DNA of 64,000 bases from positions 131,940,295-132,004,294 of the forward strand of contig CM060977.1 of the NCBI GenBank assembly GCA_030765065.1, given 5' to 3'. The stretch is from Deroplatys truncata (lineage: Eukaryota; Arthropoda; Insecta; Mantodea; Mantidae). Positions 32,138 through 43,270 of the stretch are shown one piece after another; the stretch's first letter is position 1; each line of letters starts with the position of its first letter. The translations under genes were made by a program, and so were the position numbers. The notes beneath the pieces are model-generated. The model saw nothing but the letters and a program-made list of their open reading frames with translations. It was not told the DNA's origin and did no database searches.

Positions 32138-33247
32138 ATAAAAAAATTTGATGCGATATAATCACATGACTTTCTCTACTCTTGTACAAACTATTTTTAC
32201 AAACGCTTATTCTCCATATGCTTCATGTTAATCGACATGTTAATCGTATTGCTAATTTTCTTGTAGATGCAAGGGGAATTGGTAGGCTTTAAGCGATAGT
32301 CAAATATTTTAAGAGCTGGTTGCTATGTGGAGTATTCAATTCTCTTTGCATTACCAGGACAAAAAAAATGAATAACGAATTTGAGAAAAAGTATAAGTAT
32401 TGGAAAATTTAAGGGAATAATAGGCAATATCTCGAAAATGGTTCACTCAACTAAAAAAAAATGGATATGACATAAATTGTGTATTTTAACGCGATCTACA
32501 TTTTTTCTGTAGCAAAATTTTGTCTATCTCTTATGGTTTACCAGTTATGCAAAAGTCGTTCACAATGAAGAATACTTTTGGAGACATTCCCAGAAAATTC
32601 GACATATACATTTCATTTGTCATGAAAATATCTTAAACATATGATATTTTAATCAAAATCGTTAGAGCCATTTTTGAGAAAATTAAAATTTTCGAAAAAT
32701 GTTCCTTGAAAAGGGTAATCTGGGGTAGGGGGATTTTCTTGGAAACCTTCGTGTCGCATCTCTGGAAGATAGTGAATCTAAATACCAAGTTTGGTGTTTA
32801 TCTGACAGTTCGTTTCTGAGTTATGCTGTTCACAGACACCACACACGGACATGATTCCAAAAATGCTTTTTTATGGATTTTTATGGATTCAGTGGGTCCC
32901 AAAACATGTATTTCCGGTGAAATCTTTTTTTGTTGAGTGAACCATTTTCGAGATATTGCTTGTTATTCCCTTAAATTTTCCAATAGTTTTACTTTTTCTC
33001 AAATTCGTTATTCATTTTTTTATGTCCTGGATATGCAAAGAAAATGGAATGCGCCACATAGCAACCAGCGCTTAAAACATTTGACTATCGCTTAAAACCT
33101 ACCATATTCCCGTTGCACCTACAAGAAAATTAGCAATAAGATTAACATCTCGATTAACATGAAGCATATGGAGAATAAGCGTTTGTAAAAATAGTTTGTA
33201 CAAGAGTAGAGAAAGTCATGTGAGTGTAACATATCAGATTTTTTGTG
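32138..33247. repeat. R2 foldback copy with inverted arms of about 310 bp
   Basis: The left arm (32138-32455) is the inverse of the right arm (32930-33247). Matching blocks include CTCTACTCTTGTACAAACTA, TTCTCCATATGCTTCATGTTA, GATAGTCAAAT and AATATCTCGAAAATGGTTCA. The loop holds the remaining R2 unit in minus orientation (TCTTATGGTTTACCAG, ACCAAGTTTGGTGTTTATC, CATGTATTTCCGGTGAAATC). No ORF. This copy suggests R2 can form a terminal-inverted-repeat element. Confidence 0.7.
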
Positions 33248-33299
33248 TGGTACGTCTTCGTATATCGCTTAACGTTTACCGATTATATAAAACTCCCTC

Positions 33300-33605
33300 C
33301 AAATGAAGAGGATTTCACAGGCTATTCCCAGAAATTCAAGATATCCATTTTATTTGTCATCTAAATATCTTTTAATATATGGTAGACGTTTTAATCAAAT
33401 TATTATAGCCTGTTTTAAAAATCAAAATTTTGGGGTGCGGGGATTTTCTTGCAAATCTTCGAATGACATCCTTGGGGGGTATTGAACTTAAACGCTGGTA
33501 TTTATCCGACTTTTCGTTTTTGAGTTATGGTGTTCACAGGAACGCACAACAGGCATTTCCGGTGAAATCTTGGTATCTAATATTTGGGTGGAATGCAATA
33601 CCTTC
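33300..33605 (-). repeat. R2 repeat fragment 4 (minus orientation)
   Basis: ATTTTCTTGCAAATCTTCGAATGACATCC, TTTTTGAGTTATGGTGTTCACAGG and TTTCCGGTGAAATCTTGGTA are reversed R2 blocks; the family end (actatgcacatggtagagaaagta) follows. Confidence 0.6.
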
Positions 33606-33744
33606 TCTCCCACTATGCACATGGTAGAGAAAGTAAAAGTAGCTCTACAGAAATGATAAATGAAGTGAAGGTGGTTAATGAATGCTCAAGTGTGCCCAGG
33701 TACAATAAGCTGAGTTTCCCCAACATTTGCCTTTATGGGACAAG

Positions 33745-33772
33745 GAAGATGATGATGATAATAATAATAATC

Positions 33773-33813
<41 letters not shown>
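33745..33813. repeat. (AAT)n microsatellite
   Basis: About 20 units with a few interruptions near the left edge. Confidence 0.95.
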
Positions 33814-33815
<2 letters not shown>

Positions 33816-33825
33816 AAGATTTTCC

Positions 33826-33905
33826 AGGCGATCATCGCAACCGAGTATCTAAGCCTAACCCCTGCAGTTTACTACGGAGACGCGCTACCCATTATGCCAT
33901 GAAAG
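33826..33905 (-). repeat. Possible tRNA-like SINE head
   Basis: Minus strand: GGCATAATGGGTAGCGCGTC fits an A box; the B box is weak. Treat as tentative. Confidence 0.25.
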
Positions 33906-34021
33906 TAGGCGAAGGTAAAAGATAAAGGACAAGAAAGAAAGGAAAATACAAAATGACCTTCCTATTGGGGCAACATGGTCCTCAACATATCTGCCCGTGG
34001 AGTGATACATATTTCTAACTG

Positions 34022-35273
34022 CGAGGGCGGATCGAAAAGTAATGCACAGTAATTTTTTCTGCCTTGGTACTGCAGCTGGAATGTTACAATTTCACACAGT
34101 TATAGTTTGAAGTTTTCACTGCAGACGGTATTTTTGGTTTCATGTACAGCTCTAGCGAGAGAAACGTGAACGACGCAACAAAGATAGCGCGGCGCATGTT
34201 ACTGTCGTCCAGGTGTGAAGAACAGAGAGGTGTGGTTCGATATTTCTGGGCCAAAGGGCATAAACCGAGTGATATTCAGAGAGACATGCGTGGCGTGTAT
34301 GGTGATGATTGTACGGACCGTAGCAATGTCTCCAGGTGGTGTGCATTCTTCCTAGAGGGTCGTGTGAATCTTAGTGATTTGCCACGCTCCAGCACGGGGT
34401 AACAGCTACAACCCGCAGAATGTAGGGGCATTGAGGCGGCAATTTTGAACGACCGGCGTGTGTAACTGCGAAACTTATCGCAAAAATTCAACATTTCCTA
34501 TGGTGCAGTATACGATATTGTTCATGACACGTTGAAATTTCGTAAAGTTAGTGCTACCTGGGTGCCTAAGAACCTGACATACAACCACAAGGGCCAGCGA
34601 ATGTTGACGAGCTTGGATCACCTAACGCGCTACACCGCAGAAGGGCATGAATTTCTGAAAGGAATCGTCAATGGTGATGAATCGTGGGCATATCACTAGA
34701 CGCCCGAAACCAAGCAGGCAAGTATGGAGTGGAAACATGCTGGCTCCCCAGTGAAGAAAAAGTTAAAAAGTGACTCAATCTGCTAGGAAAGTGCTCGTGA
34801 CGGAGTTCTGGGATATGATGGTGTTGTATTGGTGGACTTTGCTGAACACGGGACCACTGTGAATGCTGCAGGCTACATGAAAACTTAGGTGAAGTTGCGT
34901 CGTGTCCTTCGTGACAAACGCCACAAGATGAATGCTGACGATGTCAAAATTCATGACAATTCTCGCCCCTATGTTGCTGCTGCTGTTCGTCAGAAAATCA
35001 CAAAATTTGGTTGGGAGGTACTTCAGCATCTACCATACAGCCCGGTAGATGCGGAAGTGAAATCAGCAGTTCGCAGATGGCTATACTCCAAGGAAACGGA
35101 CTTCTATGAACAGGGCATATTGAAACTGGTATCACGATGGGAGAAATGTGTTGAGAAACTTGGTGATTATGTCGAAAAGTAAGTAAAAGGTGCAAGTTCA
35201 TTTGTGATTTTTTGTTTTAACATTAAACTTTTTGTAAAAAAAATTACTGTGCGTTAGTTTTCGATCCGCCCTG
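34022..35273 (+). mobile_element. mariner transposon, copy 2, inactive
   Basis: About 1252 bp. The left end CGAGGGCGGATCGAAAAGTA matches the right end of the copy at 3312. The flanking TA is lost on both sides (TG at left, GA at right). It contains several indels, including a deletion that removes the third catalytic site. Confidence 0.88.
34142..35182 (+). pseudogene. mariner transposase pseudogene with deleted third catalytic residue
   Basis: N-terminus NDATKIARRMLLSSRCEEQR then GVVRYFWAKGHKPSDIQRDM and RGVYGDDCTDRSNVSRWCAF (34142-34402). After frame changes it reads VPKNLTYNHKGQRMLTSLDH and NGDESWAY, so the first catalytic aspartate lost in the 3.4-kb copy is kept here. The second D is in HDNSRPYVAAAV. 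Then PYSPVDAEVKSAVRRW shows an in-frame-looking deletion that removes the LAPSDFHLFGPIKK region and with it the third aspartate. The C-terminus KCVEKLGDYVEK is intact. Confidence 0.87.
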
Positions 35274-35564
35274 GACACCCTACAAGTGAAACCCTTATTA
35301 TGAATGTGCTCTTATCGCTAGAAATACAGGCGCTTGGTGAGAACTGCCCTAGCGCGTCAGAATGCGAGATAAAATCACATGAAACATGTCAATGAAACAG
35401 CAAACTCGCTGCATGCAATACATGCATTGTGCACTCACTTCCATTCATACCGTCACCGCAAGTATATTGCTCCTCAAATCTAGCATTCATAATGAGACGA
35501 CACAATTTGAAATTACCGCGCGAAAGCACACACCCCTGCGTTGTGTATTTGTATGCATTTGAAC
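35274..35564. other. Intergenic DNA ahead of the hAT-like end
   Basis: Nothing recognised. The last eight bases (35557-35564, ATTTGAAC) are the proposed target duplication of the hAT-like element. Confidence 0.4.
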
Positions 35565-35769
35565 TAGTGATGGGACGATACCACTATTTCTCGATATCGA
35601 TACTGATGTCTGAGCACCAATGCTCGATACTGACTTTGTAAAAAAACTGTAAAGGCGATAGCTTGTTCACTGAATTATTTACTTAGTAGTTTTCTGTGTA
35701 TAAACGCATATAACAAATTTTGTATTGTATGCCAATTCCGAAATTGTTCTTGTTTGGCATCCTCCAATT

Positions 35770-36365
35770 GGCAGCAATTTTTACTTTCTCTACTACGTAT
35801 AGTAAGTAGGGGAAGCATTGTATTCCACCCAAAAGATTCGATACCGCGATTTCACCGTAAATACACGTTTTGAGGCCTCCTGAATAAAAAAAAAAACATT
35901 TTTGGAAACATGTCCGTGTGTGTCTGTGTGTCTGTGAACAGCATAATTCAAGAGACCAACAGTAGGATAAACACCAAACTTGGTATTTAGGTTCAGTATC
36001 TTCCAGAGATGTGACACGAAGGTTTACAAGAAAATCCCCCACCCCAGACTACCCTTTACATGCGACATTTTTCGAAAATTTTAATTTTCTCAAAAATGGC
36101 TCTAACGATTTTGATTAAAATATCATATATTTAAGATACTTTCATGACAAATAAAATGTATATCTCGAATTTTCTGGGAATGTCTCCAAAAGTATTCTTC
36201 ATTGTGAACGACTTTTGCATAACTGGTAAACCATAAGACATACATAAACGTTTACTACACAAAAAATGTAGATCGCGTTAAAATACACAATTTATGTCAT
36301 ATATGTTTTTTTGTTGAGTAAACCATTTTGGAGATATTGCATTTTATTCCCTTAAATTTTCCAAT
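35770..36365 (+). repeat. R2 repeat copy 5
   Basis: Begins TTTTACTTTCTCTACTACGT and runs through CGATACCGCGATTTCACC, TGTCTGTGAACAGCATAATTC, AAACACCAAACTTGGTATTTA, GACTACCCTTTACATG, CTCTAACGATTTTGATTAAA, TATATCTCGAATTTTCTGGG and GCATAACTGGTAAACCATAAG. It is followed directly by another copy in the same orientation. Confidence 0.85.
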
Positions 36366-36394
36366 ACTTATACTTTTTCTCAAATGGGAATTCG

Positions 36395-36549
36395 TTATTA
36401 TTACTTTCCTTACTACGTATAGTAAGTAGGGGAAGTATTGTATTCCATCCAAAAATTCGATACCGAGATTTCACCGGAAATACATGTTTTGAGACCTCCA
36501 GAATCCAAAAAAAGCATTTTTGGAAACATGTCCGCGCGTGTGTGTGTGT

Positions 36550-36586
<37 letters not shown>

Positions 36587-37340
36587 TGTCTGTGAACAGC
36601 ATAACTCAGAAACGAACAGTCGGATAAACGCCAAACTTGGTATTTAGGTTCAGTATCTTCCAAGGATGCGACACGAAGGTTTTCAAGAAAATCCCCCCAC
36701 CCCAGACTACCCTTTACATGGAAGATTTTTCGAAAATTTTAATTTTATCAAAAATGGCTCTAACGATTTTGATTAAAATATCATATGTTTAAGATATTCT
36801 TATGACAAATAAAATGTATATCTTGAATTTCCTGGGAATGTTCCCAAAAGTATTCTTCATTGTGAACGACTTTTGCATAACTGGTAAACCATAAGAGATA
36901 GACAACATTTTACTACGCAAAAAATGTAGATCACGTTAAAATACACAATTTATGTCATATACATTTTTTTTGTTGAGTGAACCATTTTCGAGATATTACT
37001 TGTATTCCCTTAAATTTTTCAATACTTTTTTTCTCAAATGGGAATTCGTTATTCATTTTTTTGTCTTGGATATGCAAAGAGTATTAATCTGTGGGAAAGG
37101 GAACGGTGCTGCACATAGCAACCAGCTATTAAGAGATATGTATGTGCCTAAAGGCTACTGTATTTCCAAATTGCCCTTGTAAATATATATTCCCCTTACA
37201 TCTACAAGGAAATTAGCAATAAGATAGAGTCTGCAAATGTTTATCTCGATTAACATGAAGTAGATGGAGAATAAGCGTTTGTAAAAATAGTTTGTACAAG
37301 AGTAGAGAAAGTGATGTGAGTGTAACACATCAGATTTTTT
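36395..37340 (+). repeat. R2 repeat copy 6, the most complete
   Basis: About 945 bp with every block of the family, from TACTTTCCTTACTACGTATA to TGTAACACATCAGATTTTTT. A (GT)n microsatellite at 36537-36594 has grown inside the GTGTGTCTGTGAACAG block, which is short in the other copies. No long ORF; the small minus-strand ORFs over the GT tract are composition artefacts. Confidence 0.85.
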
Positions 37341-37530
37341 TGTCCTGGTAATGCAAAGAGAATGGAATACTCCACATAGCAACCAGCTGTTAAAACATTT
37401 GACTATCGCTTAAAGCCTACCAATTCCCCTTGCGTCTACAAGAAAATTAGCAATAAGATTAATATCTCGATTAATATGAAGCATATGGAGAATAAAGTCA
37501 TGTGAGTGTAACACATCTGATTTTTTTATC
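37341..37530 (+). repeat. R2 distal fragment 7
   Basis: GTCCTGGTAATGCAAAGAGA, CACATAGCAACCAGCTGTTA, ACTATCGCTTAAAGCCTACC and GTAACACATCTGATTTTTTT repeat the distal third of copy 6 in direct orientation. Confidence 0.75.
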
Positions 37531-37572
37531 TTGAGAATGCCACAGGTACATCCCCTATTGTTAGTCAGTAGA

Positions 37573-37595
37573 ATAATAATAGTAATAATAATTAC

Positions 37596-37629
<34 letters not shown>

Positions 37630-37630
37630 T
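37573..37630. repeat. (AAT/ATT)n microsatellite
   Basis: Short AAT units switch to about 13 ATT units; the switch forms a small palindrome. Confidence 0.9.
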
Positions 37631-37644
37631 CTATGCTTCCAACT

Positions 37645-38180
37645 TAATTACTACGTATAGCAATTAGAGGAAGTATGCGCATTCCACCCAAAAATTCGAA
37701 ATCTAGATTTCACCGGAAATACATGCACCTGAATAAAAATAAGCAGGTTTACAAAAAGGGCCGTGACTGTGTCTGTGAACAGAATGACTCAAAAACGACA
37801 TTTCGAATAAACACCAAACTTGGTATTTAAGTTCAGTAACTTCCAAAGCTGCGACACGAAGATTTTCAAGAAAATCCCAGACTACCCTTTACATGAAACA
37901 CTTTACGAAAATTTTTATTTTCTAAAAAATGCTTCTAAGGATTGTGATTAAATACCATATATTACAACTATTTACATTACAAACAAAATGTATAACTGGA
38001 ATTTTCTGGGAACAGCCTGTGAAGTCCTCTTCATTTGGAAGAAATTTCGTATAATCTTGTATAGCTGGTAAACGTTAAGCGACAGATGAATGTGGATCTC
38101 TTTTAAATACTCAATTTATTTCAAATAAGTTTTTTTGTGGTGCAGACCGTTTCTGAGATATTCGTTATTAAAGGCTCGAG
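37645..38180 (+). repeat. R2 repeat copy 8, diverged
   Basis: TTACTACGTATAGCAATTAG, AATTCGAAATCTAGATTTCACC, TGTGTCTGTGAACAGAATG, AAACACCAAACTTGGTATTT, ACTACCCTTTACATG and AATTTTCTGGGAACAGC keep family order with many substitutions. Confidence 0.75.
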
Positions 38181-38439
38181 TTCATTTCTTGATCATTTTC
38201 GTGAAGTCCTTTCAACATTCAGTTGTTTCTCGCGATTCCATGGAAATAGTATGGAATTTTAAGACCAGTTCTTAAACGTTTGGCCATCGCTGTTCTCTTT
38301 GTGTGTATAACAAAATGTATAATGCAAAGGTTTGTTTAGATTAAATGCAGTAGATAGAAAAATAAACTTTAGTAAGAATAGTTTTTATACACACTAATAA
38401 AGATAGCGGGTAGAGAAAGCCATGTTGCGATGGTATTTC

Positions 38440-39470
38440 GATTCGGTGATTGTGGCCCCACGTTTGACAGCCAATTTGTGGTAGGACTTCCGTTTTACGG
38501 TACGGGATTTTTAGGAAAGGTCCCGGGTTCGGTACTAGCTCAGGGTTCTTTGCATGGATCTTGGATCTCGGGTTAGTGGTGAACACGACTGTTGGTTTTT
38601 CTGCTCGTTTATTTTACCGTCACCGTTTTAAGATTTCATTCCTGCTATTTACTTCGACACACACACGCGCGCTTTCTTATTTGTTACACTTCATATCATT
38701 GTGCCTATCCGCTGTCTTCTAAACTTTTCTGCCGCCCATCTCTAAGGAGCTACAACGACCAAATGTGTCTTCCAAAATCTCACGACGAAGTGTTCATCCT
38801 CAAATCTCACGACCAAGTGAGTATTCTAAAATCTTCCGTTTCTCTGTCTCAAACGTTCTGTATCTCCTCATTCCACTATCACCTGATTCCTAGTTCCTTC
38901 ATTGGAGGCCTAAGGCTATCTGGCTTTTGGCGAACATTGGCCCTTTTCTTCTAGCCTGCGTTCCCAGCAACCTAACGGGACGCTTAACAATAGAGAACAA
39001 CCACCCGTTTACGGCCGCTGATGGCCTTGCCTCTCAACCCTTATTTCCACTTACAGTAACATTCGCTTGCCAGTTTTATTTAATACTATCCTCGCCGTTA
39101 GTGATATGTATTCTCCCTATAATCTTAATTTTATTTTACTACTCAAAATATACTGCTTCAATGTGAATGTATTACATCACATTTTGCAACTGTATTTTGT
39201 GCTTAAAACTTTGTTTTGAAGGATTTTCTATCCACAGAAAAACAAATACTAGCAACTTTTCTTTATTCTGCAAGCTTGTAAATATAAACTTATATATATT
39301 TTACATGAAACTCAAACAACTAAAAATAATGTCTTTGTTAAACCATTTTACCACTATTCACAACCACCACATAACATATGTATCTTTTGATCCGGTAATA
39401 AGCAATTAGACAAATAACACTCGGAAACAGCAAGTTTGTGGATTAAGCCTCTCTACTCCGCGCCCTCATA
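38440..39470 (-). repeat. Possible LTR with primer-binding-site-like start
   Basis: On the minus strand 38473-38451 reads AATTGGCTGTCAAACGTGGG followed by GCCAC. It closely parallels the AATTGGCACCCATAACGTGG and GGC junction of the retrotransposon at 28170. The 900 or so bases that would form the LTR (to about 39400) contain no gene. No partner LTR is in the window, so this is tentative. Confidence 0.35.
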
Positions 39471-39534
39471 CATTAGCAGTAGAAATATAATGAGAGAACG
39501 GAGCCATAAAGGATATGCCGCCATCTGATAAGCT

Positions 39535-39790
39535 TCTTTGATCTATGCCGCTAGCCCCGCCCCCTCCCTTTGAGGCCTCACATGCCGCCCCGGTCGCGTG
39601 GCGCTAGCCCCGCCCCCTTCCCTTTGTGGCCTCACCTAATGCCGACAGGTTCTGTGCCGGCAAGTCCTCCCCCCTCCCCCTGTGGTCACGTGCCGGTGAC
39701 CCGCCCCCTCCCTCCCCCCTTCGCTGGGTGGTACGCTCCCTCCCCTTTGTGGTTTGATTGGTTCCCTGTGGATAGGTGGGAGAGTGTGTA
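39535..39790. repeat. GC-rich subterminal region of the left arm
   Basis: A strongly GC-rich patch in an AT-rich setting. It contains a direct repeat of about 50 bp (GCTAGCCCCGCCCCCT, TTTG-GGCCTCAC, ATGCCG) at about 39550-39590 and 39602-39645, plus runs of C. Mirror at 54865-55120. Open frames on both strands here (74 and 128 codons) reflect GC content and repeats, not a gene. Confidence 0.8.
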
Positions 39791-40053
39791 TTGATCCTAT
39801 ACGACGGTCGCGTACCTTCCCTAGGCCTAAATCCCTGCCGTGTGATTGGCTTGGGGTAGGGGATGTGCCGCTCGGGGTGAGGGGTTATATGTGAGGGTTC
39901 TCGGTGCGTGACGTTGGCGATGTGGGAATGCGATTCTCGATGCCTGCCGCACATCGGCAAATCGTTTGAGTACATAATTGTGTCAATCAATTAGGTAATG
40001 TGTGTTATTGAAAAAAGAATCAATGTTTATATACCGCTATTGCAATTAAACGC

Positions 40054-42105
40054 TGTTCGTCGAGCAATTAAGTATTTTTGATTGAATCGCGCGCACCTGC
40101 CCCTAAACCGTCATTTATAACCTACTATTGTCAATAAATTACACGTCTAATGAAACAAGGCTAGTCTGTCGATGAAAACAATTAAGTATTTTTGAATGAT
40201 TAATTGACTCGCACGCAACTGTTCGTTATCGTATATGTGTGGTAGCATGTGTATAATTATTACGAGTAATAACATTTATTTAATTCTACTTTTGAGGGAA
40301 AATATATTTTGGATTTATAAGAATATTACAACACTTAGATGAAAGGACAGACTTGACGTAACACTCGTTATCGCGTGATAATTGCGGTGGAACACCGACC
40401 GCAACCTTCCGCGGCGAGACGTTTCACTGGAATGACTGACTCACGGTGCTTTCAAGGGACAAGTCGACTAGCGCACCCCCTCCACTCACGCTTCAGTTCG
40501 CTACCTACACTAGCGCGCCAAGTGGTAATATGAGTGAAACTCCAGCGAGTGTTCCCTCACAGCGCCCCTGGTGGTCATACCCGAAAGTTGTGAATTCACC
40601 ATATTTAAACTCATTATGGGTGCAAGACGGCCATCTTAACTCTATATAATTCTGCGAAATATGTTGGCTCCGGAGGAATTGATTATGAAATAAATAAAAA
40701 ATAAATAAGACTCTCGCTGATCAATGAATACAATTAAATATTTTTATTAATTAATGTAATTGACTCGCGCTCCTAGAGATATCTCACCTAATTATTCATC
40801 TACCATGAAAATCTCACTTCTAATGAAACGGCGCAGTCTATCGATTAAAAACAATTAAGTATTTTTGATTGATTAATGTAATTGAATCGCGCGCAACTGT
40901 TCGTTATCGTGTATGCGCGATTATTACGAGTAATAACGTTTGTTTAATTCTTCTTTTGAATTGAGGGTTTATAAAAAATATTACATTGCTTAGATGAATT
41001 AAAAAGCAACTTAAAGCGAAATTGCAAATAGCTTGTATGAGACGTTAACACGAGAACCCTTTACGAAAAAACAAGACGCAATGCGACAGCAATGCCCCGT
41101 CCATCATGAGAAGCGGTTAAACCAGGACGCTTGGGTTTTCCCCCAGTACCTGCTCTTAATGGCTAGGGGTATCCAGCACATCGGAGTACGCTTCAACTGA
41201 TGTTAAAAAATAAAAGCCCGCTATGTCTCTTCTCGCACGAGAGAAGTAATAATTACAATTCAAAACAGGCGTACCTGTAACACGCACGAAGACTTCAAAT
41301 ATAAATTTTATATTCGTTTTAAATGTTCTTTCTAAAGACGTAGCGAACTTTGAGAAATTCAACGAATTATTCACTTGCGTACACTTCTTGAAAGAAATAT
41401 GGTGTACACCCCTGAAGAATGCATATGTAAACACATTAGCAGACGACAGTCTCTTCCGCACCATTAATTATCTTCAGACGAAGGTAAAACCAAGGTCTTG
41501 TATAGAGCTCTTAGTGAACAATGACTGTCGTTTCCAGTTGATTAAACAGCCTAAGTGCTCTGAAAAACCACAGACACTCGGGGTAAATAACTATTAGCGA
41601 CACAAAAGATTTTCTTAAGAGCTTCCCCTGTGCAGAAATTCCATCATAGACAGTGGAAAACCAAGTCTAGACATGTTTTAAGCTTACCACAAAAAATGTT
41701 TTCCCGATAATTAATATAATTCTACATGAAGAATATTAATGATTAAGTTTTCAATTAAACGTATACTGTATAGATTCTGTACTTAAACATTCGATTGTAT
41801 CTTTGTCATTATTTAAATACTCGCATACAAGAATTGCAAACATGATATCAAAAAATTAAACTGATTTTTTTTTCGGAATGCTAAACAAAGAAATATGATT
41901 TGGCGAGAGTAATATGAAGAATAAAAAGTATTCAGAATGATAGATATTACATACGTTATTAAAAATAAATAAGGCTCTCGCTGATGGATGAAAACAATTA
42001 AATATTTTTTATTAATTAATTGTATATGGATTGACTTGCGCATCTGATTGGTAACGCATGTGCATGATTATTACGACTAATAGCATTTGTTTAATTCTAA
42101 ATAAA
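40054..42105. repeat. Five-copy interspersed motif in the left arm
   Basis: Copies near 40054, 40168, 40722, 40848 and 41985 share AACAATTAAGTATTTTTGAT, then TTAATGTAATTGA-TCGCGC, then (in three copies) CAACTGTTCGTTATCGT and the imperfect dyad ATTATTACGAGTAATAA followed by GTTTAATTCT. They are 100-130 bp each and absent elsewhere in the window except in the mirror arm (about 52555-54600). The interval also holds an ORF of 102 codons (41464-41156, -) without motif. Confidence 0.7.
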
Positions 42106-42532
42106 TAATGAAATATGGTGCCTAGCCTAAACAATCCTCGTTACTCTTAATTTATTCCATTTTTAAAAAGATTGGGCTTAGTAAACATAGGACGAGTACG
42201 ATTTTAAATACCCCGTCCATTCGAGAGATATTTTTTCGAATATTCCAACATGTTAATATAAACTTAATACACACACACACAAATTCATTTCAAGTAATCT
42301 AACGATATTGAATAAAATATTAAATGTTTAAGATATTGTAATGAGAAATGAAATGCATATCTCGAATTTTCTGGGCCGCAGGCTGCAGGATCGCTCATCA
42401 AATACCGTAATGATTCAGACACCCGAACACCCGAATGGTAAGCATTCTTCAGAGTTTTTAAATAAGTAATGTAACAATTCATATTAACTTCTTGTTCATA
42501 TTCTTTATTATTATTTGTATTATTATTTCCAG

Positions 42533-42658
42533 GAAGTGGACTTTATTTTGGTATCGACCATCCATCGAGCGCTGCACAGGCACCGCCAGGCTTCCAAACC
42601 TTCCTGGTACCAAATCATCATGGAGGCGGCTCTGCCACCCGTACATGCAGCAACACTC
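42533..42658 (+). other. Exon-like module M1
   Basis: Preceded by a pyrimidine-rich TATTATTTCCAG and followed by the donor GTAAGG at 42659. The 126-bp exon keeps phase 1 at both ends and reads SGLYFGIDHPSSAAQAPPGF followed by QTFLVPNHHGGGS. It is similar to M2 and M3; several differences from M2 are at third codon positions (ttt/ttc, caa/cag, ccg/ccc), which favours this frame as coding. The protein family is unknown and no start codon was found. Confidence 0.5.
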
Positions 42659-42979
42659 GTAAGGTAAGAATTTACAGATTGGTGTTCGAGCATTTGTAAC
42701 TAAAAATTACATAATAGTAGACATACATTGGCGATTCTAGCACACAAAGCCCTACCTCCGACAGCATAGAGTTCTGGATTGTATAAGGAGAAAAGGATAT
42801 ATTTAAGGGGAGTTTCTCACCCATATGCAGTCACATAACTCTATCGATCTCCCAGAATGCCATGTATTTTTAACGCAGGTGTTTAAAACATGTATTTTGT
42901 TTTTCACGTATAGAGTGTAGATTCTTTAGAACTCTATACTTAAACATGCTATACTATTATTATTATTTATTTTTTCCAG

Positions 42980-43169
42980 GAAATGGACTTTATTTCCGAG
43001 GCGGTATCGGTCAACATGCGAGCGCTGCACCGGTACCTCCAGGCTTCGCGACCGTTGCACCAGTAGGCTTCGCGACCGCTGCACCGCGACCCCCAGGCTT
43101 CCAGACCTACCTGGTACCACATCAGCAGGGATGGCGGCCCTGCCCCATACATGCAGCAAGCACCGAACG
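42980..43169 (+). other. Exon-like module M2
   Basis: Acceptor TTTTTTCCAG, donor GTAAGAATTT at 43170. The frame matching M1 reads NGLYFRGGIGQHASAAPVPP, GFATVAPVGFATAAPRPPGF and QTYLVPHQQG; the PPGF-T segment is triplicated compared with M1. The length of 190 bp is not a multiple of three, so the join to M3 would shift frame. M2 may therefore be decayed or use another donor. Confidence 0.5.
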
Positions 43170-43244
43170 GTAAGAATTTTTTCAATATTTTACGAAGTTC
43201 TTTTACACATTCTATATTATTATTAATATTGTTATTATTTTCAG

Positions 43245-43270
43245 GAAGTGGACTTTATTTCGGAGGCGGG
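43245..43270 (+). other. Exon-like module M3, cut off by an R2 fragment
   Basis: Acceptor TTATTATTTTCAG, then the same start as M1 and M2 (GAAGTGGACTTTATTTCGGA). After GGCGGG it passes straight into R2 sequence (43266-43560: TTCTGGGAATGTCTCCAAAA onward). The module is therefore truncated. Confidence 0.5.

Noticed and set aside
36413-36663. ORFs over the GT tract rich in TH or CV dipeptides
   Set aside because: Direct translation of a (GT)n microsatellite inside R2.
37573-37630. CRISPR-like or origin-like array
   Set aside because: Simple AAT/ATT microsatellite, no spacers; the window is eukaryotic.
39570-39990. 74- and 128-codon ORFs in the GC-rich subterminus, and their mirrors at 54665-55085
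   Set aside because: GC-rich sequence with few stops on both strands and direct DNA repeats; no motif, no promoter relation.
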